NCBI RefSeq assembly: GCF_003853415.1
Contig: NZ_QTPP01000013.1
Span: 62,001 to 126,000, forward strand
DNA length: 64,000 nucleotides
Direction: 5' to 3'
DNA from: Burkholderia sp. Bp9142
GTDB taxonomy: Bacteria > Pseudomonadota > Gammaproteobacteria > Burkholderiales > Burkholderiaceae
Part shown: positions 30,847 through 40,405 of the stretch, one piece after another
How the letters are laid out: the number at the start of each line of letters is the position of its first letter
How positions within the stretch are numbered: the stretch's first letter is position 1
Translations under genes and position numbers: made by a program
Notes under the pieces: model-generated
Told to the model about the DNA's origin: nothing
Databases searched by the model: none
The model's input: the letters and a program-made list of their open reading frames with translations, nothing else

Positions 30847-33800
30847 GCGAGCGCCGATTCAACCTGTCGGCGCTCGCGGTGCGCGAGCGCGCGATCACGC
30901 TGTTCCTGATCTGCCTGATTTCGCTCGCCGGGCTCGTGTCGTTCTTCAAGCTGGGCCGCGCGGAGGACCCCGCGTTCACCGTCAAGGTGATGACCATCGT
31001 CACCGCATGGCCAGGCGCCACCGCGCAGGAAATGCACGACCAGGTTGCCGAAAAGATCGAAAAACGCATGCAGGAACTGCGCTGGTACGACCGGACCGAA
31101 ACCTATACGCGCCCCGGCCTGGCGTTCACGACGCTGACGTTACTCGACAGCACGCCGCCGTCCGAGGTGCAGGAGCAGTTCTATCAGGCGCGCAAGAAGA
31201 TCGGCGACGTGGCGAACGATCTTCCGGCCGGCGTGATCGGTCCGATGGTCAACGACGAATACGCGGACGTCACGTTCGCGCTGTTCGCGCTGAAGGCCAA
31301 GGGCGAACCGCAGCGTCTGCTGGTGCGCGATGCGGAGATGCTGCGCCAACGGCTGCTGCACGTGCCGGGCGTGAAGAAGGTCGACATCATCGGCGAGCAG
31401 GCGGAGCGCATTTACGTGCAGTTGTCGCACGACCGGCTCGCGACGCTCGGCGTGAGCCCGCAGGACGTGTTCGCGGCGCTCAACGGACAGAACGCGCTGA
31501 CACCGGCCGGCTCCGTGGAGACGCGCGGGCCGGAGATCTTCATTCGCGTGGACGGCGCGTTCGACAAGCTGCAGAAGATTCGCGACACGCCGATCGTCGC
31601 GCAGGGCCGCACGCTGAAGCTGTCGGACATCGCCACCGTCGAGCGCGGTTACGAAGACCCGTCGACGTTCATGATCCGCAACAACGGCGAACCCGCGCTG
31701 CTGCTCGGCATCGTGATGCGCGACGGCTGGAACGGGCTCGACCTCGGCCGCGCGCTGGACCACGAAGTCGGCGCGATCAATACCGGGCTGCCGCTCGGCA
31801 TGAGCCTGACCAAGGTGACCGACCAGTCCGTGAACATCAGCTCGGCCGTCGACGAATTCATGGTCAAGTTCTTCGCCGCGCTGCTCGTCGTGATGCTGGT
31901 GAGCTTCGTCAGCATGGGCTGGCGCGTCGGCCTCGTCGTCGCCGCGGCCGTGCCGCTGACGCTCGCGGTGGTATTCGTCGTGATGGCCGCGACCGGCAAG
32001 AACTTCGACCGCATCACGCTCGGCTCGCTGATCCTCGCGCTCGGCCTGCTGGTCGACGACGCGATCATCGCGATCGAGATGATGGTCGTGAAGATGGAGG
32101 AAGGCTACGACCGCGTGGCCGCGTCAGCCTATGCGTGGAGCCATACGGCCGCGCCGATGCTGGCCGGCACGCTGGTGACCGCGGTCGGCTTCATGCCGAA
32201 CGGCTTCGCGCGCTCCACCGCGGGCGAATACACCAGCAACATGTTCTGGATCGTCGGGATCGCGCTGATCGCATCATGGGTCGTGGCGGTGGTGTTCACG
32301 CCGTACCTCGGCGTGAAGATGCTGCCCGACTTCAAGAAGGTCGAAGGCGGTCACGACGCGATCTACGATACGCCCCGCTACAACCGCTTCCGCCGACTGC
32401 TGACGCGCGTGGTCGCCCGCAAATGGCTCGTCGCCGGGTCGGTCGTCGGCCTGTTCGTGCTCGCGATGCTCGGGATGGCGATCGTCAAGAAGCAGTTTTT
32501 CCCCATCTCCGATCGGCCCGAGGTGCTGATCGAGGTGCAGATGCCGTACGGCACGTCGATCTCGCAAACCAGCGCCGCGACGTCGAAGGTCGAAGCGTGG
32601 CTCGCGAAGCAGAAGGAAGCGAGGATCGTCACCGCGTACGTCGGCCAGGGCGCGCCGCGCTTTTATCTGGCGATGGGGCCGGAGCTGCCCGATCCGTCGT
32701 TCGCGAAGATCGTCGTGCGCACCGACAGCCAGGACGAGCGCGACGCGTTGAAGGCGCGCCTGCGGCGGGCCATCGCCGACGGCCTCGCGCCCGAAGCGCG
32801 CGTGCGCGTGACGCAGCTCGTGTTCGGTCCGTATTCGCCGTTTCCGGTCGCGTATCGGGTCACGGGCCCCGATCCGGACAAGCTGCGCGGCATCGCGGCC
32901 GACGTCGAGCGCGTGATGACCGGCAGCCCGATGATGCGCACGGTCAATGCCGACTGGGGCACGCGCGCGCCGACGCTGCACTTCACGTTGCAACAGGACC
33001 GCTTGCAGGCAGTCGGGTTGACGTCCAGCGCGGTCGCGCAGCAACTGCAGTTCCTGCTTACCGGGGTGCCCGTCACCGCGGTGCGCGAGGATATCCGGAC
33101 CGTGCAGGTGATCGCACGTTCGGGCGGCGATGCGCGGCTCGACCCGGCGCGGCTCGACGACTTCACGCTGGCCGGCGCGAACGGGCAGCGCATTCCGCTG
33201 TCGCAGGTCGGCAAGGTCGACGTGCAGATGGAGGAGCCGATCATGCGCTGGCGCGATCGCGTGCCGACGATCACGGTGCGCGGCGACATCGCCGACGGCT
33301 TGCAGCCGCCTGACGTATCGGCCGCCATCACGAAGCAGCTTCAGCCGATCGTCGACAAGCTGCCGAGCGGCTATCGGATCGAGCAGGCCGGCTCCATCGA
33401 GGAATCGGGCAAGGCGACGACTGCGATGCTGCCGCTGTTCCCGATCATGCTGGCGATCACGCTCGTCATCATCATCTTCCAGGTGCGCTCGATCTCCGCG
33501 ATGGTGATGGTGTTCATGACGAGCCCGCTCGGGCTGATCGGCGTCGTGCCGACGCTGATCCTGTTCCGCCAGCCGTTCGGCATCAATGCGCTGGTCGGCC
33601 TCATCGCGCTGTCGGGCATCCTGATGCGCAACACGCTGATCCTGATCGGCCAGATTCACCAGAACGAACAGGCGGGACTGGATCCGTTCCACGCGGTCGT
33701 CGAAGCGACCGTGCAGCGGGCGCGCCCGGTGATCCTCACCGCCATGGCGGCCGTGCTCGCGTTCATTCCGCTCACGCATTCGGTGTTCTGGGGAACGCTC

Positions 33801-33983
33801 GCGTACACGCTGATCGGCGGCACGTTCGCCGGGACGATCCTCACGCTGGTGTTCCTGCCGGCGATGTACGCGATCTGGTACAGGATCCGGCCCGGCCATT
33901 CCGCCGGTTCGCGCCACGGCCGGCATGAACCGGCCTCGCGTGCCGAGCCTGCACTTCAGCCTGCGCTGGACGCGCGCAATTGA
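30843..33983 (+). CDS. RND family efflux permease
   Basis: 1046 residues from GTG 30843, overlapping the adaptor stop. The N-terminal helix is [32 protein letters not shown]. Twelve membrane helices are arranged 1+5 twice. The proton-relay helix [19 protein letters not shown] carries the two acidic residues of the AcrB-type D-D pair. Two large periplasmic porter regions are present. The start [15 protein letters not shown] resembles TriC/VexF-like pumps rather than AcrB. Substrates cannot be deduced. Confidence 0.9.
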   Translation: MSERRFNLSALAVRERAITLFLICLISLAGLVSFFKLGRAEDPAFTVKVMTIVTAWPGATAQEMHDQVAEKIEKRMQELRWYDRTETYTRPGLAFTTLTLLDSTPPSEVQEQFYQARKKIGDVANDLPAGVIGPMVNDEYADVTFALFALKAKGEPQRLLVRDAEMLRQRLLHVPGVKKVDIIGEQAERIYVQLSHDRLATLGVSPQDVFAALNGQNALTPAGSVETRGPEIFIRVDGAFDKLQKIRDTPIVAQGRTLKLSDIATVERGYEDPSTFMIRNNGEPALLLGIVMRDGWNGLDLGRALDHEVGAINTGLPLGMSLTKVTDQSVNISSAVDEFMVKFFAALLVVMLVSFVSMGWRVGLVVAAAVPLTLAVVFVVMAATGKNFDRITLGSLILALGLLVDDAIIAIEMMVVKMEEGYDRVAASAYAWSHTAAPMLAGTLVTAVGFMPNGFARSTAGEYTSNMFWIVGIALIASWVVAVVFTPYLGVKMLPDFKKVEGGHDAIYDTPRYNRFRRLLTRVVARKWLVAGSVVGLFVLAMLGMAIVKKQFFPISDRPEVLIEVQMPYGTSISQTSAATSKVEAWLAKQKEARIVTAYVGQGAPRFYLAMGPELPDPSFAKIVVRTDSQDERDALKARLRRAIADGLAPEARVRVTQLVFGPYSPFPVAYRVTGPDPDKLRGIAADVERVMTGSPMMRTVNADWGTRAPTLHFTLQQDRLQAVGLTSSAVAQQLQFLLTGVPVTAVREDIRTVQVIARSGGDARLDPARLDDFTLAGANGQRIPLSQVGKVDVQMEEPIMRWRDRVPTITVRGDIADGLQPPDVSAAITKQLQPIVDKLPSGYRIEQAGSIEESGKATTAMLPLFPIMLAITLVIIIFQVRSISAMVMVFMTSPLGLIGVVPTLILFRQPFGINALVGLIALSGILMRNTLILIGQIHQNEQAGLDPFHAVVEATVQRARPVILTAMAAVLAFIPLTHSVFWGTLAYTLIGGTFAGTILTLVFLPAMYAIWYRIRPGHSAGSRHGRHEPASRAEPALQPALDARN

Positions 33984-34015
33984 CGCCCCCATTCACCGTA
34001 TCGAAGGAAACAGCC

Positions 34016-34822
34016 ATGTCGAATTCCACCGTTGTCGTCGTGACCGGCGTATCGTCGGGCATCGGGCGCGCCGCCGCAGAGCAGTTTGCCAGGCGCGGGT
34101 GCCGCGTATTCGGCACCGTGCGCAGTATCGCGCGAACGGCGCCCGTCGCCGGCGTCGAGCTGATCGAGATGGACGTTCGTGACGACGCGTCCGTTCAATC
34201 AGGTATTCAAACGATCATCGATCGCGCCGCGCGTATCGACGTGCTCGTGAACAATGCGGGCACGAGCCTGATCGGCGCGGTGGAGGAAACCTCCGTGACG
34301 GAAGCCGCGGCGTTGTTCGACACCAACGTATTCAGCATCCTGCGTACGACCCATGCGGTGCTTCCGCACATGCGGGCACAACGGCGCGGACGGATCGTCA
34401 ATGTCAGCTCGGTGCTCGGCTTCCTGCCGGCGCCCTATATGGGACTCTATTCGGCATCCAAACATGCGGTGGAGGGTTTGACCGAATCGCTGGATCACGA
34501 GCTGCGCCAGTTCGGCATTCGCGCGACGCTGGTCGAACCGTCGTTTACGCGGACCAACCTGGACGTCAATGCGCCGCAGGCAAGCGCGCCGATCGCCGAT
34601 TACGACCGCGAGCGAATGCTTGCGTCGCGCGCCGTCGTCGACAGCGTGAAAACCGCGCCGGCCCCCGATGGCGTGGCCGCCACCCTCGTCGACGCAGCGC
34701 TCGGCGCATGGCGGATGCGACGGACGCCGACCGGCGAGGCGTCGCTGTTGCGCAAGTTGCGGCGCTTCATGCCGGCCGGCCCGGTCGATTCGAGCCTGCG
34801 GAAAAAATTCCGGCTCGCGTGA
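34016..34822 (+). CDS. SDR family oxidoreductase
   Basis: 268 residues. The NAD(P)-binding motif is [23 protein letters not shown], with NNAG at [10 protein letters not shown], catalytic Ser in NVSSVLGF and YSASK as the YxxxK motif. It is a classical SDR of the type often annotated as a ketoreductase, with the substrate unknown. GAAGGAAA precedes ATG 34016. It starts 33 bp after the RND gene, so it may be the last gene of the pump operon. Confidence 0.9.
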   Translation: MSNSTVVVVTGVSSGIGRAAAEQFARRGCRVFGTVRSIARTAPVAGVELIEMDVRDDASVQSGIQTIIDRAARIDVLVNNAGTSLIGAVEETSVTEAAALFDTNVFSILRTTHAVLPHMRAQRRGRIVNVSSVLGFLPAPYMGLYSASKHAVEGLTESLDHELRQFGIRATLVEPSFTRTNLDVNAPQASAPIADYDRERMLASRAVVDSVKTAPAPDGVAATLVDAALGAWRMRRTPTGEASLLRKLRRFMPAGPVDSSLRKKFRLA

Positions 34823-34863
34823 CGCGGCGGGCCGACGAAACATCCTTGAACGAGGTATCCACC

Positions 34864-35024
34864 ATGGAGATCGGCATCATCGGAACCGGCAATATCGGCG
34901 GGACGCTTGCGCGCCGGCTGAAGGTGGCCGGGCACGACGTGCGGGTCGCGAATTCGAAGGGGCCGAAGGGCGTGCAGCCCTTCGCGAAGGAAATCGGTGC
35001 GCACGCCGTCGACGCGACGGCGTG
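34864..35024 (+). pseudogene. NADP-dependent oxidoreductase (F420-reductase-like) N-terminal fragment
   Basis: MEIGIIGTGNIGGTLARRLKVAGHDVRVANSKGPKGVQPFAKEIGAHAVDA is the Rossmann start of NADPH/F420 dinucleotide-binding proteins with GTGNIG. After about 53 residues the similarity stops. A different gene's tail continues in another frame, so a deletion has fused two genes. The start and ribosome site are intact, so a short peptide could still be made. Confidence 0.7.
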
Positions 35025-35270
35025 CGTCAATTCCATCTGGATTTCGGATTCGGCAAGGATTTCAGAGCCGAATTCGAGGTCGTCAATATCGCGGCGTCCG
35101 GCAACGTCGTGCCGAGCGAACGCGTGGACACCTTCTTTCACACCAGGGGCGGCACGATCGTGCTGCCCGTCATGGGAACGCTCACGATCGAAGACGGCAT
35201 GATCACCGTGTGGCGCGACTATTTCGATCCCACCGATTTCGATCGGCAGCTTGCGTCGATCAAGCGCTAA
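35025..35270 (+). pseudogene. Limonene-1,2-epoxide hydrolase/SnoaL-like C-terminal fragment
   Basis: In a frame shifted relative to the preceding fragment it reads DFGFGKDFRAEFEVVNIAASGNVVPSERVDTFF, then VLPVMGTLTIEDGMITVWRDYFDPTDFDRQLA. This matches the second half of the cone-shaped SnoaL/LEH fold (WRDYFD motif). The N-terminal half is missing. It marks the right edge of a deletion around 35020-35040. Confidence 0.6.
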
Positions 35271-35280
35271 ATCGCGCATT

Positions 35281-35772
35281 CACGACTTCGCGCATCGATA
35301 TCCAGGACCAAGGTCGAGCCTCTCGGCTCGACCCATGATTGGCCAGGACCTAACGTCCCCGATGCGACACGCTCATGGCGAAGTGCACGTATAGTCCTGC
35401 GACTTGCGGATTGATTGGACACCACCCCGTCCACGATCCCGTCTGCCGCATCGCATTTGTCTCGAATCGCTTTCGCGAGCAGCGAAATCCTTCGTCTCCT
35501 CCTGATTGGAATGGCATCGCGTCACGGTCGGGGACGCCAGGACATGCTGCCTGCGTCGTGCGTGCGCATTGGTCTCGCGCGTGACATTCAGACGAGACAC
35601 ATGCCATTTCCAGGAAAACACCTAAGGATGGTGTTCAGAACTCGTTTTGCCGCACTGAGCCATCAACATAGAGCCGATGCGGTGCAAGCGGTGCGACACC
35701 TGGCTCGAATGCAGCGCGACGTTCGGCATAAAGAAGGCGCCGATTGCCTCCCCGCTCGGGCGGCTTTTGCGC
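35281..35772. other. Degenerate mobile-element debris
   Basis: No intact gene is seen. The part from about 35623, AAGGATGGTGTTCAGAACTC, resembles the sequence at 41434 (AGGGATGCTATTCAAAAC), which there precedes an IS5-family transposase start. Both look like IS5-family ends. The region 35340-35620 is unassigned. Confidence 0.4.
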
Positions 35773-35875
35773 TCATGCAATGGCCTCGCGCATCAGTCGT
35801 TCGCGCGTCATCCACAGATTGCTCAGAGCGAGCAGCGTGTGCAACTGCTGCGTGTTCTTCATCAAGCCGCGATAG
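35773..35875 (-). pseudogene. IS5-family transposase C-terminal remnant
   Basis: Reading left from the IS3-family element it gives YRGLMKNTQQLHTLLALSNLWMTRERL, ending in MREAIA. This is the typical C-terminus of IS5-type DDE transposases (YRGLxKNxxQLxxLFALSNLW). The rest of the transposase is absent; the IS3-family element was inserted at its broken edge. Confidence 0.65.
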
Positions 35876-35876
35876 G

Positions 35877-35933
35877 TGTCAACGCCGATTGAAATTTGAC
35901 CAGGTGGGGGTGCGGACAAAATCTTGGACTACC
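35877..35933 (+). repeat. Left inverted repeat of the IS3-family element
   Basis: 57 bp starting TGTCAACGCCGATTG. By hand alignment without gaps, 41 of 57 positions match the right repeat. The longest shared blocks are GGGGGTGCGG and AATCTTGGACT, the latter just before the transposase start. Confidence 0.75.
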
Positions 35934-35946
35934 TTGGAGGTAGTTC

Positions 35947-37485
35947 ATGTATTCATACGAAGACCGCGTTCGAGCGGTTCAGCTCTACATCAAGTACGGC
36001 AGGAGCGCAGCGGCAACTATTCGCGAGCTGGGATATCCTTCGCGCAAGAACTTGGCACGGTGGTACCGTGCGTTCGTTGAGGTTGGCGATTTGCCGGCGG
36101 GCTATCGCCGCTCCAGGCCACGTTACTCCACCGAACAGAAGCAAATCGCTGTCGAGCATTATTTGAGTCATGGCTGCAATTTTGCCGGGACCACGAGAGC
36201 ACTGGGGTATCCGTGTCGCGCAGTGCTGGCCGCGTGGGTCTACGAGCTATGCCCCGATATTCGGAAACGTCTTGTCAGCAATGCTCGGAATGTGCCGTCG
36301 TCGCCAGTGTTGAGGCAGGCAGCGGTCATTGAGCTGTGCACCAGAGACGAAGGTGCACGTGTGATCGCGGAAAAGATAGGCGTGAGCAGGCCGACGCTAT
36401 ACAACTGGAAAAATAAGCTACTCGGTCGAGAGGCTCCGGCATCCATGAAACGCCATAAGAATCCGGCATCGGCTCCTGAGCGGGCAGAACTGGAGCAGCA
36501 GCTGGAATCGCTTCGACGCGACATACGGCAGCTGCAACTCGAACACGACATCCTGAAGAAGGCCAATGAACTGTTAAAAAAAGGCCTGGGCATCGACCCG
36601 CGGCTCCTGAGCAATCGGGAGAAGACGACGCTGGTTGATGCCCTGAGGCAAATCTATGCACTGCCAGAACTGCTCGCCGTATTGGGTCTTGCCCGCAGTT
36701 CCTACTTTTACCATCGTGCACGACTGCTTGTTGCTGACAAGTATGCTCGCGTGCGTCACGTCATCACAGACATCTTCGAACTCAATTACCGTTGCTACGG
36801 CTATCGCCGGATACGCGCGGCACTTGGTAAGCAGCAGGTCTTCATATCGGAGAAAGTCGTGCGACGCTTGATGAGGCAAGAAGGCTTGACCGCTGGCAGT
36901 GCCCGCCGGCGTCGCTACGGCTCCTATCAAGGCGAAATAGGTCCCGCGCCAGAAAACCTCGTCAATCGCGATTTCCGGGCGGCGGCGCCGAATAAAAAGT
37001 GGCTCACCGACATTACGGAATTCCAGATTCCAGCCGGCAAGGTGTATCTATCGCCCGTGATCGACTGCTTTGATGGGCTCGTTGTCAGTTGGTCGATCAG
37101 CACGCGTCCGGACGCCGAGCTTGTGAATACCATGCTCGACGCAGCGATCGAGACAGTGGCCAACAGCCAACACCAGCCAATGGTCCACTCCGATCGCGGT
37201 GCGCACTATCGCTGGCCGGGGTGGCTCTCACGGATGCGCGATGCGAAGCTGATTCGCTCGATGTCGCGCAAAGGTTGCTCGCCCGACAATGCGGCATGCG
37301 AAGGTTTCTTCGGCCGATTGAAAACGGAACTGTTCTATCCTCGGACCTGGCAGGCTACAAGCATCGAGCAGTTCATCGAGGCGGTCGATTCTTACATCCG
37401 CTGGTACAACGCCAAGCGGATTAAGATCTCGCTTGGCTCACTGAGTCCGCTCGAATACCGGGAGCGCCTCGGGCTCGCGGCATAA
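35947..37485 (+). CDS. IS3-family transposase, single open frame
   Basis: 512 residues. Two N-terminal helix-turn-helix parts (YEDRVRAVQLYIKYGRSAAATIRELG; VIAEKIGVSRPTLYNW) are followed by a leucine-zipper-like coiled coil, LEQQLESLRRDIRQLQLEHDILKKANELL. The catalytic rve domain has Asp in KWLTDITEF (about residue 356), Asp416 (HSDRGAHY) and Glu452 (ACEGFFGRLKTE), an exact DD(35)E spacing. Unlike most IS3 elements, which use programmed -1 frameshifting between two genes, this one is one continuous frame. It appears intact. Confidence 0.9.
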   Translation: MYSYEDRVRAVQLYIKYGRSAAATIRELGYPSRKNLARWYRAFVEVGDLPAGYRRSRPRYSTEQKQIAVEHYLSHGCNFAGTTRALGYPCRAVLAAWVYELCPDIRKRLVSNARNVPSSPVLRQAAVIELCTRDEGARVIAEKIGVSRPTLYNWKNKLLGREAPASMKRHKNPASAPERAELEQQLESLRRDIRQLQLEHDILKKANELLKKGLGIDPRLLSNREKTTLVDALRQIYALPELLAVLGLARSSYFYHRARLLVADKYARVRHVITDIFELNYRCYGYRRIRAALGKQQVFISEKVVRRLMRQEGLTAGSARRRRYGSYQGEIGPAPENLVNRDFRAAAPNKKWLTDITEFQIPAGKVYLSPVIDCFDGLVVSWSISTRPDAELVNTMLDAAIETVANSQHQPMVHSDRGAHYRWPGWLSRMRDAKLIRSMSRKGCSPDNAACEGFFGRLKTELFYPRTWQATSIEQFIEAVDSYIRWYNAKRIKISLGSLSPLEYRERLGLAA

Positions 37486-37542
37486 ACCAGTCCAAGATTC
37501 TAGCCGCACCCCCGGTGGGTCATTTTTACATCGGCGCTAACA
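37486..37542 (-). repeat. Right inverted repeat of the IS3-family element
   Basis: Read on the minus strand it starts TGTTAGCGCCGATG and ends directly at the transposase stop codon. It is the partner of 35877-35933. Confidence 0.75.
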
Positions 37543-37554
37543 GATAGCGCACCT

Positions 37555-38187
37555 TCAGATGCCACCGTGCGCGGCGATGAACATGGCGACGGCCGAGCGA
37601 CAATAGGATTCGATTTCGTTGTCGTCCCCTGCTCTCGCCTCATCGAAGCGTGCGATAAGCAGGAGATCGGATCCTTTGAAAAGCGCGGCAAACAAGCGGG
37701 CGGACCGGTGAGCATCGGGTACGTTCAGAGTCGCTTTCGCGTGCAACTGACGCAACACGGCCTCGATTTGGGCGATGACATGGGCGGGCCCGGCTTCGTA
37801 ATGGAGCTTGCTTAACGACTTTTGATTCGTCTTGTCGGCCAAAACCATGGCTTCGACACTGCGGACGTCCGGGCTCAACAGCGTGCGAAGCAGCGATGAT
37901 CCCACCGCCATGAGCTGATCTTCAGCCGAACCGTCGACGCCTTCGGAAAGGGTCTGTGGTGCAAACTGATGGCAGTGGGCCGCCATGGCCGCGCTGAACA
38001 GCGCCTCCTTGTTCTCGAAGTGCCGATAGATGCTTAGCTTGGATATCTTCGCCCGCTGGGCGACCTTGTCCATGGTCGTCGCTTGAAAACCCAATTCCAC
38101 AAAGAGTTCGCAGGCGGCGTCGACGATCGTTTGGCGAAGCGCCTCGTTGGCGGGCCGGCCGCGCCGGCCCTGGTTGTTTTCGGTCAC
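37555..38187 (-). CDS. TetR/AcrR family regulator
   Basis: 210 residues. RQTIVDAACELFVELGFQATTMDKVAQRAKISKLSIYRHFENKEALFSAAM is the DNA-binding domain, followed by a C-terminal AefR-like helical part. It diverges from the flavin reductase-like gene at 38472 over a 285-bp region holding the palindrome 38229-38244, so it probably represses itself and that gene. The stop is only 12 bp from the IS3-family element, which left the gene intact. Confidence 0.85.
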   Translation of the reverse strand: MTENNQGRRGRPANEALRQTIVDAACELFVELGFQATTMDKVAQRAKISKLSIYRHFENKEALFSAAMAAHCHQFAPQTLSEGVDGSAEDQLMAVGSSLLRTLLSPDVRSVEAMVLADKTNQKSLSKLHYEAGPAHVIAQIEAVLRQLHAKATLNVPDAHRSARLFAALFKGSDLLLIARFDEARAGDDNEIESYCRSAVAMFIAAHGGI

Positions 38188-38228
38188 GACAATTCCAGTA
38201 CTTGACAGTATTCAAATTCTTGCACTAC

Positions 38229-38244
38229 GATACCACGCAGTATC
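38229..38244. promoter_or_regulatory. Palindrome upstream of the TetR gene, candidate operator
   Basis: GATAC-CACGCA-GTATC, 5-bp arms and 6-base spacer, lies 42 bp before the TetR start in its promoter region. Nearby TTGACAGTATTCAA repeats the GTAT/ATAC theme. Confidence 0.45.
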
Positions 38245-38471
38245 TTAAATGTGCAAGCCAAGGGTAGGTTTCAACCGGTTGTCCAAATCAGGTTTCCCCG
38301 GAGCGCCCGGCGATATCGAATGCGGCATTGTCCGGCCGGTCAATACAGCCATGGGCAACTTTCTCGCCAATGCCGAAGCCCTGCTCGCTACCCGTCTTGA
38401 GCGCGTATCGCTGGACGATATTGCACACCACGCCCAGCCCCCCCTCCATCCACAACACGGAGCTCCTCACC

Positions 38472-39365
38472 ATGAATGACGTCATCATCATCGGCGGCAG
38501 CTTTGCCGGCCTCGCCGCCGCCCTGCAGCTCGGCCGTGCCCGCCGCAAGGTCACCGTTCTCGATACCGGCCGGCCGCGCAACCGCTTTGCCGGCCATTCG
38601 CATGGCCTGCTCGGCCACGATCACAAGCCGCCGCTGGACATCCTGGTCGAGGCGCGGCAGCAGCTGGCGCGCTATCCGACGATCAGGCTGGTCAATGCCC
38701 GGGCAGAGAGCGTGTCTGGCGCCATCGACGATTTCTGCGTCGTCACTGACGATAACGAAAGCCTAAGGGCGCGCCGCCTGATCCTGAGCTATGGCCTCGC
38801 CGACCAGATGCCTGATGTGCCGGGCTTTGCCGAAAGCTGGGGCACGTCCATCGTGCCCTGCCCCTATTGCGACGGCTTTGAAGTCGCCGGCCAGCATTGG
38901 GGCCTCGTTTGGTCCGGCCCGCAGTCGCACCAGTCTGCCAGGCTGTTCCGCGATTGGACTGACAAGTTGACTGTCTTCGCCGATGGTCATGACATTGCGC
39001 CCGATATCCAGGCCGATCTGGCGCGCCGCAACATACCTGTCGTCGATGGCCGGATCGTCGAGATCGCCCATCGCATGGGCCATATCACCACCGTCAATCT
39101 CGATACCCCCCGCAATGTCGCGGTCGACGTCCTGTTCGCCCAACCGCGCAACAAGCCGTCCGCAAGCCTGCATGAATCACTGGGCCTCGCGACGGTCGAT
39201 ACGCCCACCGGCATCGTCCTCAAGGTCGACGAGCGCCGCCAAACCAGCATGCCCGGCATCTACGCCGCCGGCGACCTCGCCACGCCCTTCTTGCCCTCGG
39301 TCACCCAGGCATCATCGCAGGGCGCGATGGCGGGTATCTTCGCCCAGCAGTCGATGCTGGTTTGA
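38472..39365 (+). CDS. Thioredoxin-reductase-like NAD(P)/FAD oxidoreductase
   Basis: 297 residues. The FAD motif is VIIIGGSFAGLAAALQLGRARRKVTVLD. The redox pair is PCPYCDGFEVAG (CxxC as in thioredoxin reductase), and the FAD C-terminal motif is GIYAAGDLATPFLPSVTQASSQGA. The NAD-binding GxGxxG is degenerate (GLVWSGPQSHQSA), so the electron donor site is doubtful. Codon choice (TTTGCCGG, GGCTTTG) is unlike the neighbours and resembles alphaproteobacterial genes. A DUF736 remnant downstream points to an imported mobile region. Confidence 0.85.
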   Translation: MNDVIIIGGSFAGLAAALQLGRARRKVTVLDTGRPRNRFAGHSHGLLGHDHKPPLDILVEARQQLARYPTIRLVNARAESVSGAIDDFCVVTDDNESLRARRLILSYGLADQMPDVPGFAESWGTSIVPCPYCDGFEVAGQHWGLVWSGPQSHQSARLFRDWTDKLTVFADGHDIAPDIQADLARRNIPVVDGRIVEIAHRMGHITTVNLDTPRNVAVDVLFAQPRNKPSASLHESLGLATVDTPTGIVLKVDERRQTSMPGIYAAGDLATPFLPSVTQASSQGAMAGIFAQQSMLV

Positions 39366-39371
39366 GAGCCC

Positions 39372-39606
39372 GGATTCCCTTCTCCGGTCGCATTGTCGCC
39401 TTCGAAGAGGCTGGCGTAGATCGGCGAGGTGAAGGAGGACGGATTGTCGAGTTTGACGGAATGGCAGGAGCGGGTGTCCTTCGAGTTCCGGCGCCAGGCG
39501 GCAGCGATCTCGACGCCTGAGACGATCTCTCGCAGGTCTTGCGCCTTATCGCAGGTGGAGGCGGGTTTGTTCGAGACGATGCGCGCCTTGGCATCGATTC
39601 GGCTCT
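39372..39606 (-). pseudogene. DUF736 protein remnant
   Basis: On the minus strand: RIVSNKPASTCDKAQDLREIVSGVEIAAAWRRNSKDTRSCHSVKLDNPSSFTSPIYASLFEGDNATG. This matches DUF736 (KAPDxRVxxxGVEIGAAWKxTSxDxRDYLSVKLDDPSFxAPIYASLxE), a small protein typical of alphaproteobacterial conjugative and integrative elements. The N-terminal third and a start codon are missing. Confidence 0.65.
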
Positions 39607-39783
39607 CCCCTTGCCTCGAACAAAGGGGAGCTAGTTGAGAACGAATCAGAACAAGGAGAATTGAAATGAACGCGTCCCACCCAGGCACGTGAGAGCAAGA
39701 GAGGGGTGGATCCTCGCGGGCCAACGGCATCGATGTGCCCAGGTGGAAAATGCACGCATTCCCCGGCAACCGGAGGATCCACG

Positions 39784-40195
39784 ATGAACAGTATGGCCGT
39801 GGGCGTCGATATCGCCAAGAACGTGTTCCAGGTGCATTACGTTGATCAGGCAAGCGGCGAGATCGTGAGCAAGGCGATCAAGCGGGCGAAGTTCCTGGAG
39901 CACTTCGTGAATCGTGACCGGTGCGTTGCTGATTCACGGCGCGCGCAGCGTACTGACGCACGCGAAGGAGCCTGGGCCATGGGTCGAGCAGATCAAGAAG
40001 CGACGGCCGACGAATGTTGTGATCGTCGCACTGGCCAACAAGATGGCGCGAACGATCTGGGCGGTACTCGCTCATGAGCAACCGTATCGAAAGGACTACA
40101 TCAGCGTGAAACCACGCCTGATCGGTTCGTGCGAGGTAGAAGATCAACATTTACACAGGGTGAACGTCGAAAGGTTGCGCAGCAATCGAGTGTGA
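39784..40195 (+). pseudogene. IS110-family transposase with large internal deletion
   Basis: The N-terminus MNSMAVGVDIAKNVFQVHYVDQASGEIVSKAIKRAKFLEHF (with the first DEDD Asp) is joined near 39915 to a C-terminal piece in another frame: LLIHGARSVLTHAKE, then IKKRRPTNVVIVALANKMARTIWAVLAHEQPY. These are the start and end of an IS110/IS1111-type transposase; about two thirds of the gene is gone. Upstream, 39705-39783 contains matching TGGATCCTC and GAGGATCCA repeats. Confidence 0.8.
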
Positions 40196-40405
40196 TGACG
40201 AGCCAGGTAGGACCTGGGCCCGCCAAGCCTGAATGTCACCAAGAGCTTTGAGCTCGTTAGGAGAATGAGGCGCGGGCCAGCGGATTTCATAGGGGCCCGC
40301 AGCGGCGGTATCGACTGCATCAAGGCCGGATATAGAGCTGCAGCCCATCCTGTCTGTCGGAACACACGAGAACTGTTGCAAACGGGACGCGTTCATATAG
40401 ATGAC

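Larger units (their letters stand above)
35876..37542 (+). mobile_element. IS3-family insertion sequence, apparently complete (about 1.67 kb)
   Basis: It is bounded by 57-bp imperfect inverted repeats at 35877-35933 and 37486-37542. It contains one transposase gene and is flanked by GATAG at 35871-35875 and 37543-37547, a likely 5-bp target duplication. Base 35876 is an extra G of unclear status. The target was an IS5 remnant on the left; the right side is next to a TetR gene. The IS family is called from the transposase; its ends start TGTYARCGCCGAT. Confidence 0.75.

Noticed and set aside
36000-37500. CRISPR array or tRNA genes in the transposon-rich zone
   Set aside because: No regularly spaced repeats and no cloverleaf were found by eye here or elsewhere in the window.
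38249-38479. 76-codon plus-strand frame before the flavoreductase gene
   Set aside because: No ribosome site, no family pattern, and it covers the likely promoter region.
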